Positions 28,455 through 36,922 of a DNA stretch of 37,822 nucleotides are shown here, in pieces; position 1 is the stretch's first letter; each line of letters opens with the position of its first letter. Position numbers and translations under genes: made by a program. The notes under the pieces are model-generated. The model was not told where the DNA came from. It saw only the letters and a program-made list of their open reading frames with translations, and searched no databases. This DNA is from Chloroflexota bacterium (GTDB taxonomy: Bacteria > Chloroflexota > Limnocylindria > Limnocylindrales > CSP1-4), in NCBI GenBank assembly GCA_003250155.1, contig QKHE01000062.1:1-37822 (forward strand), in the 5' to 3' direction.

Positions 28455-29036
28455 ATGACGACCACGACGGCGCCCGAGCAGCTGCCCCTGACCGGGATCG
28501 AGGAGGCTGACCGGCTGCTTGCCGAGCGGCCGTTGGCGCTCCTCATCGGTCTCGCGCTCGACCAGCAGGTGACGGTCCAGAAGGCGTTCTCGGGGCCATG
28601 GGAGCTGCAGCGCCGGTTGGGCCATCTCGATGCGGCCCGCATCGCCGCGACGGATCCGTCCGAGCTCGAGCGAGCGTTCCGGGAGCGACCCGCGATCCAC
28701 CGGTTCCCGGGCTCGATGGCCGGCAAGGTCGCGGCGCTGTGCGGCGTCGTCGCCCGCGAGTACGGCAACGACGCGGCGCGCATCTGGCTCCAGGCGAGCG
28801 ACGCGGACGACCTGCGTCGGCGGCTCGGTGCGCTGCCCGGCTTCGGCGACATGAAGGTTCGGACGATGCTGGCGATCCTCGGCAAGCGCTTTGCCCTGGA
28901 CCTGCCGGGCATGACCGACGCCATGCCGCGCCATCCGACGCTCGGCGATGTCGATTCGGCGGAGGCCCTCGACGCCTACCAGGCGTCGAAGCGGGCCCAC
29001 AAGGCGGAGTTGCGGGCCCAGGGGAAGCGAGCCTGA
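28455..29036 (+). CDS. HhH-GPD-type base-excision repair family protein
   Basis: LLIGLALDQQVTVQKAFSGPWELQRRLG, LRRRLGALPGFGDMKVRTMLAILGKRF resembles the uncharacterised HhH-GPD family of Actinobacteria. RBS ggaggt. Confidence 0.8.
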   Translation: MTTTTAPEQLPLTGIEEADRLLAERPLALLIGLALDQQVTVQKAFSGPWELQRRLGHLDAARIAATDPSELERAFRERPAIHRFPGSMAGKVAALCGVVAREYGNDAARIWLQASDADDLRRRLGALPGFGDMKVRTMLAILGKRFALDLPGMTDAMPRHPTLGDVDSAEALDAYQASKRAHKAELRAQGKRA

Positions 29037-29135
29037 CGGGCCGAACGGCCCTCCGAGTTCCGCGAGCCGGCTGCCTATACTCGGCCCGCCCATCTCGGCG
29101 CAGGGGCGGCGCGGGGTGAACAGACAAGGAAGACC

Positions 29136-29477
29136 ATGGCGACGATCGTCGAGCTCGATGTCCACAACCCGTCGGGGCTGCACGCCCGCCCAGCGGCCGT
29201 CTTCGTCAAGGCCGCGGCCGGCTTCGGGAGCGAGATTCGCGTCGCCAATCTGACGACCGAGAGTCCCGAGGTGACCGCCAAGAGCATCATCGCGGTCCTC
29301 GGCCTGGGGGTTCAGCGGGGGCACCGGATCCGGCTGTGCTGCGAGGGTGGCGACGAGCGCGAGGCGATGAACGCGCTGCGGGGTCTCGTGGAGGCGGGGC
29401 TGGAGGAGCCGCCCGGCGGAGCGCCGACGAACGAAGCGCCGACGAACGAGGCGCCGCCGGCCGCGACCGGCTCCTGA
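29136..29477 (+). CDS. ptsH: PTS phosphocarrier protein HPr
   Basis: Active-site NPSGLHARPAAVFVKAA; Ser region EVTAKSIIAVLGLGVQRGHRIRL. Confidence 0.93.
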   Translation: MATIVELDVHNPSGLHARPAAVFVKAAAGFGSEIRVANLTTESPEVTAKSIIAVLGLGVQRGHRIRLCCEGGDEREAMNALRGLVEAGLEEPPGGAPTNEAPTNEAPPAATGS

Positions 29478-31174
29478 TGCGGCTCACCGGCGTCCCGGCG
29501 TCGCCGGGCGTCGCCGTTGGGCCCGCCTGGCGGCACGCCGAGGGCCAGAGCGGCACGCCGTTGCCGGACATCCGGGCGGCCGCGACGCGCGCTGCCGCCG
29601 ACCTGACCGAGCTCGCCGAGCGCCTCCGCCGTGCCGGCCGCACGGAAGAGGCAGCGATCTTCGAGGCCCAGGCGATGATGGCCGAGGACCCGACCCTCGT
29701 GGAGGGGGCGGAGCGCCGCGCCAACGGCCTGACCGATCCGGACGCGATCGCAGCGGCCGTCGAGGCCGAGGCTCGCGCCGCCGCGTCGACCCTGGCGGCC
29801 ATCCCGGACGAGCTGCTCGCTGCGCGCGCGGCCGACGTCCGCGACGTCGGCGGCCGGATCGCCCGGATCATCGCCGGCCGCTCGATCCGGCTGCCCGACC
29901 GACCGTCGATCGCGGTCGCCGACGACCTCCCGCCGTCGGTCGCGGCCGAGATCCCGGACGGCCTGCTGCTCGGCGTGGCCATCGAGCGCGGCTCCGCGGT
30001 GTCCCACGCCGCGATCCTGGCTCGAGGCCTGGGCATCCCGGCGGTCGTCGCGGTCAGCGGCCTTGGTGCCGCCACCCGGACCGCGGACGCGAACCTCACG
30101 ATCGGGCTGGACGGCGCCGCCGGAACCGTCGTCCTCGATCCGGACGCCGATGAGCTGGCCATGCTGCGAGCCGCCGGCGAGCGACGGGCGGCGGCCGTCG
30201 AGGCGGCCAGGGCGCTGCGTGATCAGCCCGGTGCCACGGCCGACGGGCATCGGGTGGCGCTGCTCGCCAACATCGGCCGGCCGGAGGACGCGGCGCGGGC
30301 CATCGAGGCGGGCGCCGAAGGCGTTGGCCTCTTCCGCACCGAGTTCTTGTACGTCGGCCGCTCCGACGCGCCCTCGGAGGACGAGCAGACGCGGGCGTAC
30401 CGCGCCGTCCTCGACGACTTCGGCGAGCACCCGGTCGTCATCCGGCTGATCGACATCGGCGGCGACAAGCCGCTCCCGTATCTCCACCTGGAAGCAGAGG
30501 CCAACCCGTTCCTCGGGATGCGCGGGCTTCGGCTCGCCCAGGACAACCGGGCGCTGCAGCTGGAGCAGATCCGGGCGATCGCACGCGCCGGCGCGGGCGC
30601 TCGCTCCGTGCCCCGGCTCATGGCGCCGATGGTGGCCCTGGTCGAGGACGTCGAGCTGCTCCGCGGGCTGGTCGCCGAGGCCGAGGCCGATCTCGACGCC
30701 CGCGGCGTCGCGCGATCCGCCCGGCTGGAGGTCGGCATCATGGTCGAGGTCCCGAGCGCCGCCCTGATGGCGGCCGAGCTGGCCCGGCGAGTCGACTTCT
30801 TCAGCATCGGCAGCAACGACCTGACGCAGTACGTGCTGGCGATGGACCGCACCCACCCGGGCTTCGCGGCCGCCGCCGACGCCCTGCATCCCTCGGTTCT
30901 GCGCGCGATCCGCGAGACGGTCCGCGGCGCGACGGCGGCCGGCATCGAGGTCGCCGTCTGCGGCGAGCTGGCCGGCGATCCGCTCGGGGCGCAAATCCTC
31001 GTCGGCCTCGGGGTCAACGAGCTGTCGATGGACGCCGGCCGGCTCGACGAGGTCCGGGCGGCGCTCGCGGCGAGGACGCGCGGCGAGCTGGTCGCGCTCG
31101 CCGACGCAGCGCTGGCGGCCGACACGGCCGCCGCCGTTCGGGCGCTACGGGCGCGTGACGGCGCGCCCGTCTAG
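29477..31174 (+). CDS. ptsI: Phosphoenolpyruvate--protein phosphotransferase (PTS enzyme I)
   Basis: VSHAAILARGLGIPAVVAVSGL, GVGLFRTEFLYVGR, LRLAQDNRALQLEQIRAI, FFSIGSNDLTQYVLAMDR, VAVCGELAGDP. ATG overlaps the HPr TGA. Confidence 0.95.
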   Translation: MRLTGVPASPGVAVGPAWRHAEGQSGTPLPDIRAAATRAAADLTELAERLRRAGRTEEAAIFEAQAMMAEDPTLVEGAERRANGLTDPDAIAAAVEAEARAAASTLAAIPDELLAARAADVRDVGGRIARIIAGRSIRLPDRPSIAVADDLPPSVAAEIPDGLLLGVAIERGSAVSHAAILARGLGIPAVVAVSGLGAATRTADANLTIGLDGAAGTVVLDPDADELAMLRAAGERRAAAVEAARALRDQPGATADGHRVALLANIGRPEDAARAIEAGAEGVGLFRTEFLYVGRSDAPSEDEQTRAYRAVLDDFGEHPVVIRLIDIGGDKPLPYLHLEAEANPFLGMRGLRLAQDNRALQLEQIRAIARAGAGARSVPRLMAPMVALVEDVELLRGLVAEAEADLDARGVARSARLEVGIMVEVPSAALMAAELARRVDFFSIGSNDLTQYVLAMDRTHPGFAAAADALHPSVLRAIRETVRGATAAGIEVAVCGELAGDPLGAQILVGLGVNELSMDAGRLDEVRAALAARTRGELVALADAALAADTAAAVRALRARDGAPV

Positions 31175-31177
31175 GCG

Positions 31178-32137
31178 TCAGCCAGCCAGCTTCAGCGCGG
31201 CCTCCGCGGTCGGTCGGTCGGTGATCAGCGCGTGGAGCAGCCCGGTCCGGAGCGCCCCGACGATCGGCGCCGCCTTGGATGATCCGGCCGCGACGGCCAC
31301 GACCCGCCGGGCCAGCCGGAGCTCATCGAGGGGGATCGCGAGGGTCCGATCCCCCCAGGCGTCGACGAACGCGCCGTCGGCACAGAAGAAGCGCCCGGCA
31401 AGGTCGCCGATGACGTCCATGTCGCGGAGGTCCCGTCGCGACTCGTCGCCGAGCCGGTCGACGGCGGTCCGGTAGCCGGGGTAGGACTCAGGGCTGCCGC
31501 CGACCCCGATCAGGGCCATGTCGAGGCGGCCCCACAGCGAGGTCGTCGCGGCGATCGTCGGCTCGCGGAGCAGGGCGTCCTTCATCTCCGGCGTGTCGAG
31601 GACCGCCGGCGCGTGGAGCGCTCGAGTCTGGGCGCCGATCCGATCGGCCATCCGGCGCGCCACCTGGTTGCTGTCGAGATACGGGTTCTGCACGTCCCAG
31701 CCGCCGACGATCGGCACGACGGTCACCTCGGGCAGCCGCAGTCGCGGCAGGGCCGAGACCATGGCCGCGACGGTGTACCCGGACGCGATCCCGATCGTGC
31801 CCTTCTCGGGCAGCCAGGGCACGACGTGGTCGGCGGCGCCGACGCCGGCGAGCCGGGTCGCCGCGGCGGGATCGCGCTCGTGCCCGGGCGTGATCCGGAT
31901 GTCGACCCCGAACCGCTGCTCGAGCTGTTCGGCGACGGCCGGCCGAACCTCCGGTGCGGGCTCGACCGAGATGCGGACGATGCCCTGCTCGCGGGCCGCG
32001 GTCAGCAGTCGGCTGACCTTGGAGACCGAGAAGCCCGTCATCGCGGCGACCTCGGGTTGGCGCAGGTCGCGCTCGTAGTACAGCTCCGCAACCAGGCGCA
32101 TGACCTCCCGATCGGCCAGGGTCCCGGTCCTACCCAT
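31178..32137 (-). CDS. SorC/DeoR-type sugar-binding transcriptional regulator
   Basis: N-terminal HTH LYYERDLRQPEVAAMTGFSVSKVSRLLTAAREQGIVRISVEP and a SorC sugar-binding domain (GSSKAAPIVGALRTGLLHALITD). Confidence 0.9.
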   Translation of the reverse strand: MGRTGTLADREVMRLVAELYYERDLRQPEVAAMTGFSVSKVSRLLTAAREQGIVRISVEPAPEVRPAVAEQLEQRFGVDIRITPGHERDPAAATRLAGVGAADHVVPWLPEKGTIGIASGYTVAAMVSALPRLRLPEVTVVPIVGGWDVQNPYLDSNQVARRMADRIGAQTRALHAPAVLDTPEMKDALLREPTIAATTSLWGRLDMALIGVGGSPESYPGYRTAVDRLGDESRRDLRDMDVIGDLAGRFFCADGAFVDAWGDRTLAIPLDELRLARRVVAVAAGSSKAAPIVGALRTGLLHALITDRPTAEAALKLAG

Positions 32138-32216
32138 GTTCCGTCTGCCCCTCCGCCCCGTTCGTCAGCCGGGCCGTCCGCCCGCGTCCAGCGCCGCGGA
32201 TCGGGACGCGCGAAAC

Positions 32217-32246
32217 TTGACACGCGCCAGAGCCGGACGGTACAAC
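32217..32246 (+). promoter_or_regulatory. Sigma70-like promoter for the mannose-family PTS operon
   Basis: TTGACA 32217-32222, 18-bp spacer, TACAAC 32241-32246. Confidence 0.55.
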
Positions 32247-32312
32247 AGCCGAGGCGGGCGTTGCAAACATTGGCCGCAAGGATTTGCAGTGGTTCCCCGC
32301 CGGAGGAGGACG

Positions 32313-32720
32313 ATGCCGGCCTTCCGGATCGTGGTCGCGGCCCATGGTGAGCTCGCGTCCGGCCTGGTTGCGGGTGCGCGGCTCATCTGCGGCGAGTTGC
32401 ACCACGTCCAAGCCATCGGCCTCCAGCCCGATGAGTCCCCGGAGGGCTACGCCGAGCGCCTGGCGGCAGCATGCGGTGAGCCCGGCGAGCCACTGCTCGT
32501 CCTCACCGACCTCGTCGGGGGTACGCCCCACAACGTCGCCTTCGCGCTCGTTCGCCGACGTGCGTCGGCATTTCTCGTTTCCGGCGTCAATCTCGCCGTC
32601 CTCATCGAGGCGGCGACGAGCATGGACGCGCTCGACGACGACGCCGTCGAGCGCCTCGTCGCGGCGGGCCGAGCCGCCCTTAGCGACGCGGCGAGCCTGG
32701 TAGCGTCGAGGAACCCGTGA
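32313..32720 (+). CDS. PTS mannose-family EIIA component
   Basis: FRIVVAAHGELASGLVAGARLI (phospho-His), LVLTDLVGGTPHNVAFAL. RBS ggaggagg; ATG 32313. Confidence 0.9.
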   Translation: MPAFRIVVAAHGELASGLVAGARLICGELHHVQAIGLQPDESPEGYAERLAAACGEPGEPLLVLTDLVGGTPHNVAFALVRRRASAFLVSGVNLAVLIEAATSMDALDDDAVERLVAAGRAALSDAASLVASRNP

Positions 32721-32808
32721 GGCCGATGACCGGGTGCACCCGGAGGTGTGCGCACCGGTCCACCTCGAGCCCGCGGAAGCTGTTGGCCCAAACGCAGCGG
32801 AGGTCGGG

Positions 32809-33285
32809 ATGACCCTGAAACTCGTCCGAGTCGACGATCGGCTCATCCACGGCCAGGTCGTCGCGATCTGGCTGAAGGCGCTCGGCGCGAAGCGGATCAT
32901 CGTCGTCGACGATCGAACCGCCAACGACGAGTTCCTGCGGGAGATCCTCGTGCTCGCTGCTCCGCCTGGCGTCCCGGTCGAGGTCCACGATCTCGAGAAG
33001 GGTACGGAGCGGGTTCGCGAGCTCGCCTCGGATCCAGAGCCGGTCTTCGTCCTCATGCGCTCGCCGCTGACGGCGGTCCACTTGCGCGAGGCGGGAGTCG
33101 AGTTCCCGCTGCTCAACGTTGGTGGCATCGGCGCCGGCCCGGGCCGCAAGCCGCTGTACCGCAACATCTCCGCCTCCCCGGAGGAGATCGCGGCGATGCG
33201 GCGACTGGAGGAGATGGGCACTCGGGTCGAGCTGCGGATCGTAGAGAACGACCGGCCGGTCCAATTCGCGTCGGTCAAGGTGTAA
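32809..33285 (+). CDS. PTS mannose/fructose/sorbose EIIB component
   Basis: LVRVDDRLIHGQVVAIWLKALGAKRIIVVDD; LLNVGGIGAGPGRKPLYRNISAS. Confidence 0.93.
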   Translation: MTLKLVRVDDRLIHGQVVAIWLKALGAKRIIVVDDRTANDEFLREILVLAAPPGVPVEVHDLEKGTERVRELASDPEPVFVLMRSPLTAVHLREAGVEFPLLNVGGIGAGPGRKPLYRNISASPEEIAAMRRLEEMGTRVELRIVENDRPVQFASVKV

Positions 33286-33309
33286 AGGAGGTTCGGAGGT
33301 GTCTCGGAG

Positions 33310-34224
33310 GTGCGTTACATGACGCGCATGCAAGACCCCGGCCCCGCGGCAAAAGTCGCCGCGCTGGTCAGCCTCGGGGTCCTCGGCGCCCTCGTCTTTG
33401 CGGGTCCGGTCCTGGCCCAGGACGGCACGCCGAACGTCACGGCGGGCCTGCTCGAGGCCTCGCTCGTGGGCCTCGGCTACTACCTGTCGAACAGCCCGTG
33501 GCTGATCGGCATCGGTGGATTCTTCGGCCTGTACCGACCGCTGGTCGCGGGCCTGCTCGTGGGCATCATCTTCGGCGACCCGGTGAAGGGCGCCGAGATC
33601 GGTGCCGCGATCAACCTGCTGTACATCGGCTTCATCTCGGCCGGCGGATCGATCCCGGCCGATCCGTCGGTTGCCGGCTGGGTCGGCACCGCGCTCGCCC
33701 TGGCGGGTGGCCTCGACGCGGCCGCTGGCATCGCCCTCGGCGTCGCGGTCGGCCTGCTTGGCACGATCATCTTCTTCACCCGGATGAGTGTCGACGCCGT
33801 CTTCGCCCACTGGGCGGATGCGCGAGCGGAGCAGGGTGACATCAGCGGCGTCGCCAGGATGAACTGGCTGCCGCCGCAGATCTTCCTGTTCATCATCTCG
33901 TTCTTCCCGGCCACCGTGGCGGTCTACGCCGGCGCTCCGGTCGTTCAGGACTGGATCACCTGGCTGAACACCAATGCCCCGTGGGTCCTCAAGGGCTTCG
34001 AGATCGCGGGCGGCCTGCTGCCGGCCATCGGCATCGCGCTCAACATGCGGTTCATCTTCCGCGGCACCGTGATCCCGTACTTCTTCATCGGCTACTACGT
34101 CTCGGTCCTGAGCGGTGGGGGCGTCAACATCGTCGCGATCGCCATCATCGGCCTCGCGCTGGCAGCCCTCCATGTGACGTTCCTGGGCGCCCGGGACATG
34201 GGGCCGAAGGGAGCCGAGGCATGA
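33310..34224 (+). CDS. PTS mannose/fructose/sorbose EIIC component
   Basis: RPLVAGLLVGIIFGDPVKGAEIGAAINLLYIGFISAGGSIPADPSVAGWVGTALAL; multi-pass; between EIIB and EIID. Confidence 0.9.
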   Translation: MRYMTRMQDPGPAAKVAALVSLGVLGALVFAGPVLAQDGTPNVTAGLLEASLVGLGYYLSNSPWLIGIGGFFGLYRPLVAGLLVGIIFGDPVKGAEIGAAINLLYIGFISAGGSIPADPSVAGWVGTALALAGGLDAAAGIALGVAVGLLGTIIFFTRMSVDAVFAHWADARAEQGDISGVARMNWLPPQIFLFIISFFPATVAVYAGAPVVQDWITWLNTNAPWVLKGFEIAGGLLPAIGIALNMRFIFRGTVIPYFFIGYYVSVLSGGGVNIVAIAIIGLALAALHVTFLGARDMGPKGAEA

Positions 34225-35246
34225 CGGAGATGACGCAGGACCCCGGGTCCGGGATGGGGACCGGAATGGGCACTGACACGGGCGGCGGCATGGGCGAGGG
34301 GCCGAAGGTCTCCTTGACCCGGGGCGACGTCCAGCGAGCGTTCTGGCTGTGGACGTTCTTCAGCCACGCGAACTACAACTATGAGCGACTCCAGGGAACG
34401 GCCTTCGCCCAGGCGATGGCGCCGATCATCCGGAAGCTCTACAAGACCCCCGAGGACATCAAGGCAGCCCTCAAGCGGCACCTGGTGTTCTTCAACACCG
34501 AGCCCAACGTCGGCGGCATCATCCACGGCGCCGTCATCGCCATGGAGGAGCAGCGGGCCAACGGCGCGGATATCGACGACGACGCCATCAACTCGGTCAA
34601 GAGCGGCCTGATGGGCCCGCTCGCGGGTATCGGCGACTCGATCAGCCAGGGCACGATCACCCCGATCCTGCTGACGCTGGGCATCGGGATCGCAGCCGGC
34701 GACGCCACAATCAGCGGCGACGGTAACCCACTGGGAGCCGTGATCTACTTCGTCCTCGAAGTTGCGATCATGGTGGCCCTGGCCTACTTCTTCTGGATGC
34801 AGGGCTACGACCGCGGTCGCGTCGGCGTCATCGAGATGCTCCGATCCGGCACGCTGGATCGGTTCCTGACCGGCGCCGGCGTCCTCGGCAACATGGTCAT
34901 GGGCGCCTTGACGTTCCAGTTCGTGCACGTCTACCTGACGTGGCACTTCGGGATTTCGGCCGGCGGCGGCAACGTCACCGACTTCGACTTGAATCGGGAC
35001 CTGCTCAACGCCATGGTCCCGGGGCTCCTGCCGCTGGGGCTGGTGCTGCTCTGCTGGTGGCTGATCGCCCGTCGGCGCATGTCACCGCTCTGGCTGCTCG
35101 CCATCCTCGTGGTCGTCGCGATGGTCGGGGCGTACCCGATCTTCACCGACCAGCCGTTCGGCTGCGAGTCGATCCTCAACGCGTTCTTCCAGCCCGCGTA
35201 TGGTGCTGACGGCGCGCTTGGCTGCGTGCCCGCGCCAGCCACCTGA
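34221..35246 (+). CDS. PTS mannose/fructose/sorbose EIID component
   Basis: FFSHANYNYERLQGTAFAQAMAPIIRKLY, LKRHLVFFNTEPNVGGIIHGAVIAMEEQRANG, GLMGPLAGIGDSISQGTITPILL. ATGA overlap with EIIC. Confidence 0.93.
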   Translation: MTEMTQDPGSGMGTGMGTDTGGGMGEGPKVSLTRGDVQRAFWLWTFFSHANYNYERLQGTAFAQAMAPIIRKLYKTPEDIKAALKRHLVFFNTEPNVGGIIHGAVIAMEEQRANGADIDDDAINSVKSGLMGPLAGIGDSISQGTITPILLTLGIGIAAGDATISGDGNPLGAVIYFVLEVAIMVALAYFFWMQGYDRGRVGVIEMLRSGTLDRFLTGAGVLGNMVMGALTFQFVHVYLTWHFGISAGGGNVTDFDLNRDLLNAMVPGLLPLGLVLLCWWLIARRRMSPLWLLAILVVVAMVGAYPIFTDQPFGCESILNAFFQPAYGADGALGCVPAPAT

Positions 35247-35266
35247 TCATCGTCGGGTCAACGACA

Positions 35267-35293
35267 GCGGCCCGGGCCACCGGCCCGGGCCGC
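35267..35293 (+). terminator. Terminator-like hairpin after the PTS operon
   Basis: Perfect 12-bp stem gcggcccgggcc 35267-35278 / ggcccgggccgc 35282-35293, 3-nt loop; no clear T tract. Confidence 0.6.
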
Positions 35294-35323
35294 TCCATGT
35301 AGCGCCACGGAGGTTCCCCCGCC

Positions 35324-36325
35324 ACGTTTCAGTTCGGCATCGGTGAGCGCTGGGCGTTCGTCAGCGCGATCAGCTACACGATCGTCAACATCACGCTCAG
35401 GTCCGCCGCACCGCACATCGACCCGGCCCTCGGCGCGCTGATCCGGCTGTTGCCGCTCACGGCGGTGTCGTGGTTCGTCATCGCCCGCCAAGGCGCCCAC
35501 GAGCTGCGCCCGGCGTCGCCGAAGTTCCTCACCTGGCGGCTCATCGGCTACCTGCTGATCGCCGGCGGTGTCAGCTCGGTCATCGGTAACGTCCTCTACT
35601 TCGAGGCGCTCAATGCCGGCGGGCTCGGAGTCACGATCGGGGCCGTCCAGGCCGGCTCGGTCCTCGGCGGCCTGTGGATCGGGCTGCTGATCCTGCGCGA
35701 GCGGCCGTGGCGCGAGCAGCTGCTCGGCGCGGCGACGATCGTCACCGGCCTCGTCTTCATTGGCCTCGCGACCGGCGGCATCCTGGAGCTGTGGTGGCTC
35801 GGCCTGCTGTTCGGCGCCGGGGCCGGGACGACCTACGCCCTCGCCAACACCCTCAGCCGGATCGTCCAGAAGGCCCGGCCGCTGCTATTCGTCGCCCTCG
35901 CCCTGTCGAGCATCGGCGGCCTCGTGCCGCTGACCGTCATCGTCGCGGTTCGCTGGGGGCTCGGCGATTCGCTGCCCGTCGACGCGCCGTCGACCGGCGC
36001 CGTGCTCCTCGCCGGGGTCGCGAACTCGGTGGCGCTGGCCTCGCTGGCGCTGGCCGTTCGCAACACCGAGGTCGCCACGGTCAACACCATCAGCTCCGCC
36101 TCGATCGTGTTCAGCTTCATCGGCTCGGTCGTCATCTTCGGCGAGACCGGCTCCCTGCCGATGATCGTCGGCATCGTGCTGGTGACCGCGGGGATCATCA
36201 TCGCCCAGGTTCGCCGCAGCCGTCGTGACCCGTCGGGGACCACTGCGCCCGGCTCTCGCGCCTCGGTTGCGCCCGAGGCGGCGGAGGTGGCCGAGGTCGC
36301 CGAGCCCGCCGGCGAGCCCCGCTGA
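35324..36325 (+). CDS. EamA/DMT-family transporter (start uncertain)
   Basis: Ten-TM pattern; WAFVSAISYTIVNITLRSAAPHIDPALGALIRLLPLT lies upstream of the track start at TTG 35450. Frame opens after TAG 35300-35302; only ACG 35324, 10 nt after GGAGG 35309-35313, fits an initiation site. Confidence 0.75.
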   Translation, partial: TFQFGIGERWAFVSAISYTIVNITLRSAAPHIDPALGALIRLLPLTAVSWFVIARQGAHELRPASPKFLTWRLIGYLLIAGGVSSVIGNVLYFEALNAGGLGVTIGAVQAGSVLGGLWIGLLILRERPWREQLLGAATIVTGLVFIGLATGGILELWWLGLLFGAGAGTTYALANTLSRIVQKARPLLFVALALSSIGGLVPLTVIVAVRWGLGDSLPVDAPSTGAVLLAGVANSVALASLALAVRNTEVATVNTISSASIVFSFIGSVVIFGETGSLPMIVGIVLVTAGIIIAQVRRSRRDPSGTTAPGSRASVAPEAAEVAEVAEPAGEPR

Positions 36326-36330
36326 GACGG

Positions 36331-36717
36331 CTACTCGCCGCGCAGCGGCGAGGTGAGCCGCACGAAATAGCCGTCAGGGTCGGCGACGCGGAAGTCGCGG
36401 GCGCCCCAATCGCGATCCTGGATCGGCTTGACGATGTTCTGGTCCGCCGCCTGCGCGTCCGCATAGAGGGCATCGACGTCGTCGACCTGGATCACCACCT
36501 CGACGCCGGTGCCTCGCGGATGACGCTCGATGTTCGGCGTGAAGTAGTGCGGACCCGCAACGGCGTGCGAATCGCCCTGCAGCGTGATCTTCACGCCATC
36601 GCGCTCGAGGATCAGCCAGTCTTCCCAGCGCTTCGCGACGCGGAAGCCGAGCGCCCCGTAGAACGCGATGCTCCGCTCCACGTCGCTGACGAACAGCTCG
36701 ACGACGATCGATCGCAT
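36331..36717 (-). CDS. VOC family (glyoxalase/bleomycin-resistance-like) protein
   Basis: MRSIVVELFVSDVERSIAFYGALGFRVAKRW, VEVVIQVDDVDALYADAQ, DWGARDFRVADPDGYFVRL. Confidence 0.9.
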   Translation of the reverse strand: MRSIVVELFVSDVERSIAFYGALGFRVAKRWEDWLILERDGVKITLQGDSHAVAGPHYFTPNIERHPRGTGVEVVIQVDDVDALYADAQAADQNIVKPIQDRDWGARDFRVADPDGYFVRLTSPLRGE

Positions 36718-36922
36718 GCTGATCCTCGCTTCGACCGTGCCCCGGTCCGGGTTCCGTACCGGGGACTGGCAGTCCTCATCGCTCGGCCCCACGCGTTCGA
36801 GTGGGGACGCTCAGTCCTCAAATGGCCACGCTCCCGGGCCGGGACGTCACCGAAGTGCCCGCGGCGGCTCGGGTCGGCCGCGTGCAGTCGGCTCGACAGG
36901 GACGCGGCCCATTCGGGCCCTC

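Noticed and set aside
29421-29450. 15-bp tandem duplication gcgccgacgaacga(a/g) at the 3' end of ptsH
   Set aside because: Encodes a short APTNEAPTNEAPP tail; ordinary low-complexity linker.
34221-34300. GMGTGMGTDTGGGMG repeat at the EIID N-terminus
   Set aside because: Short glycine-rich low-complexity extension before the canonical EIID start; no evident function.
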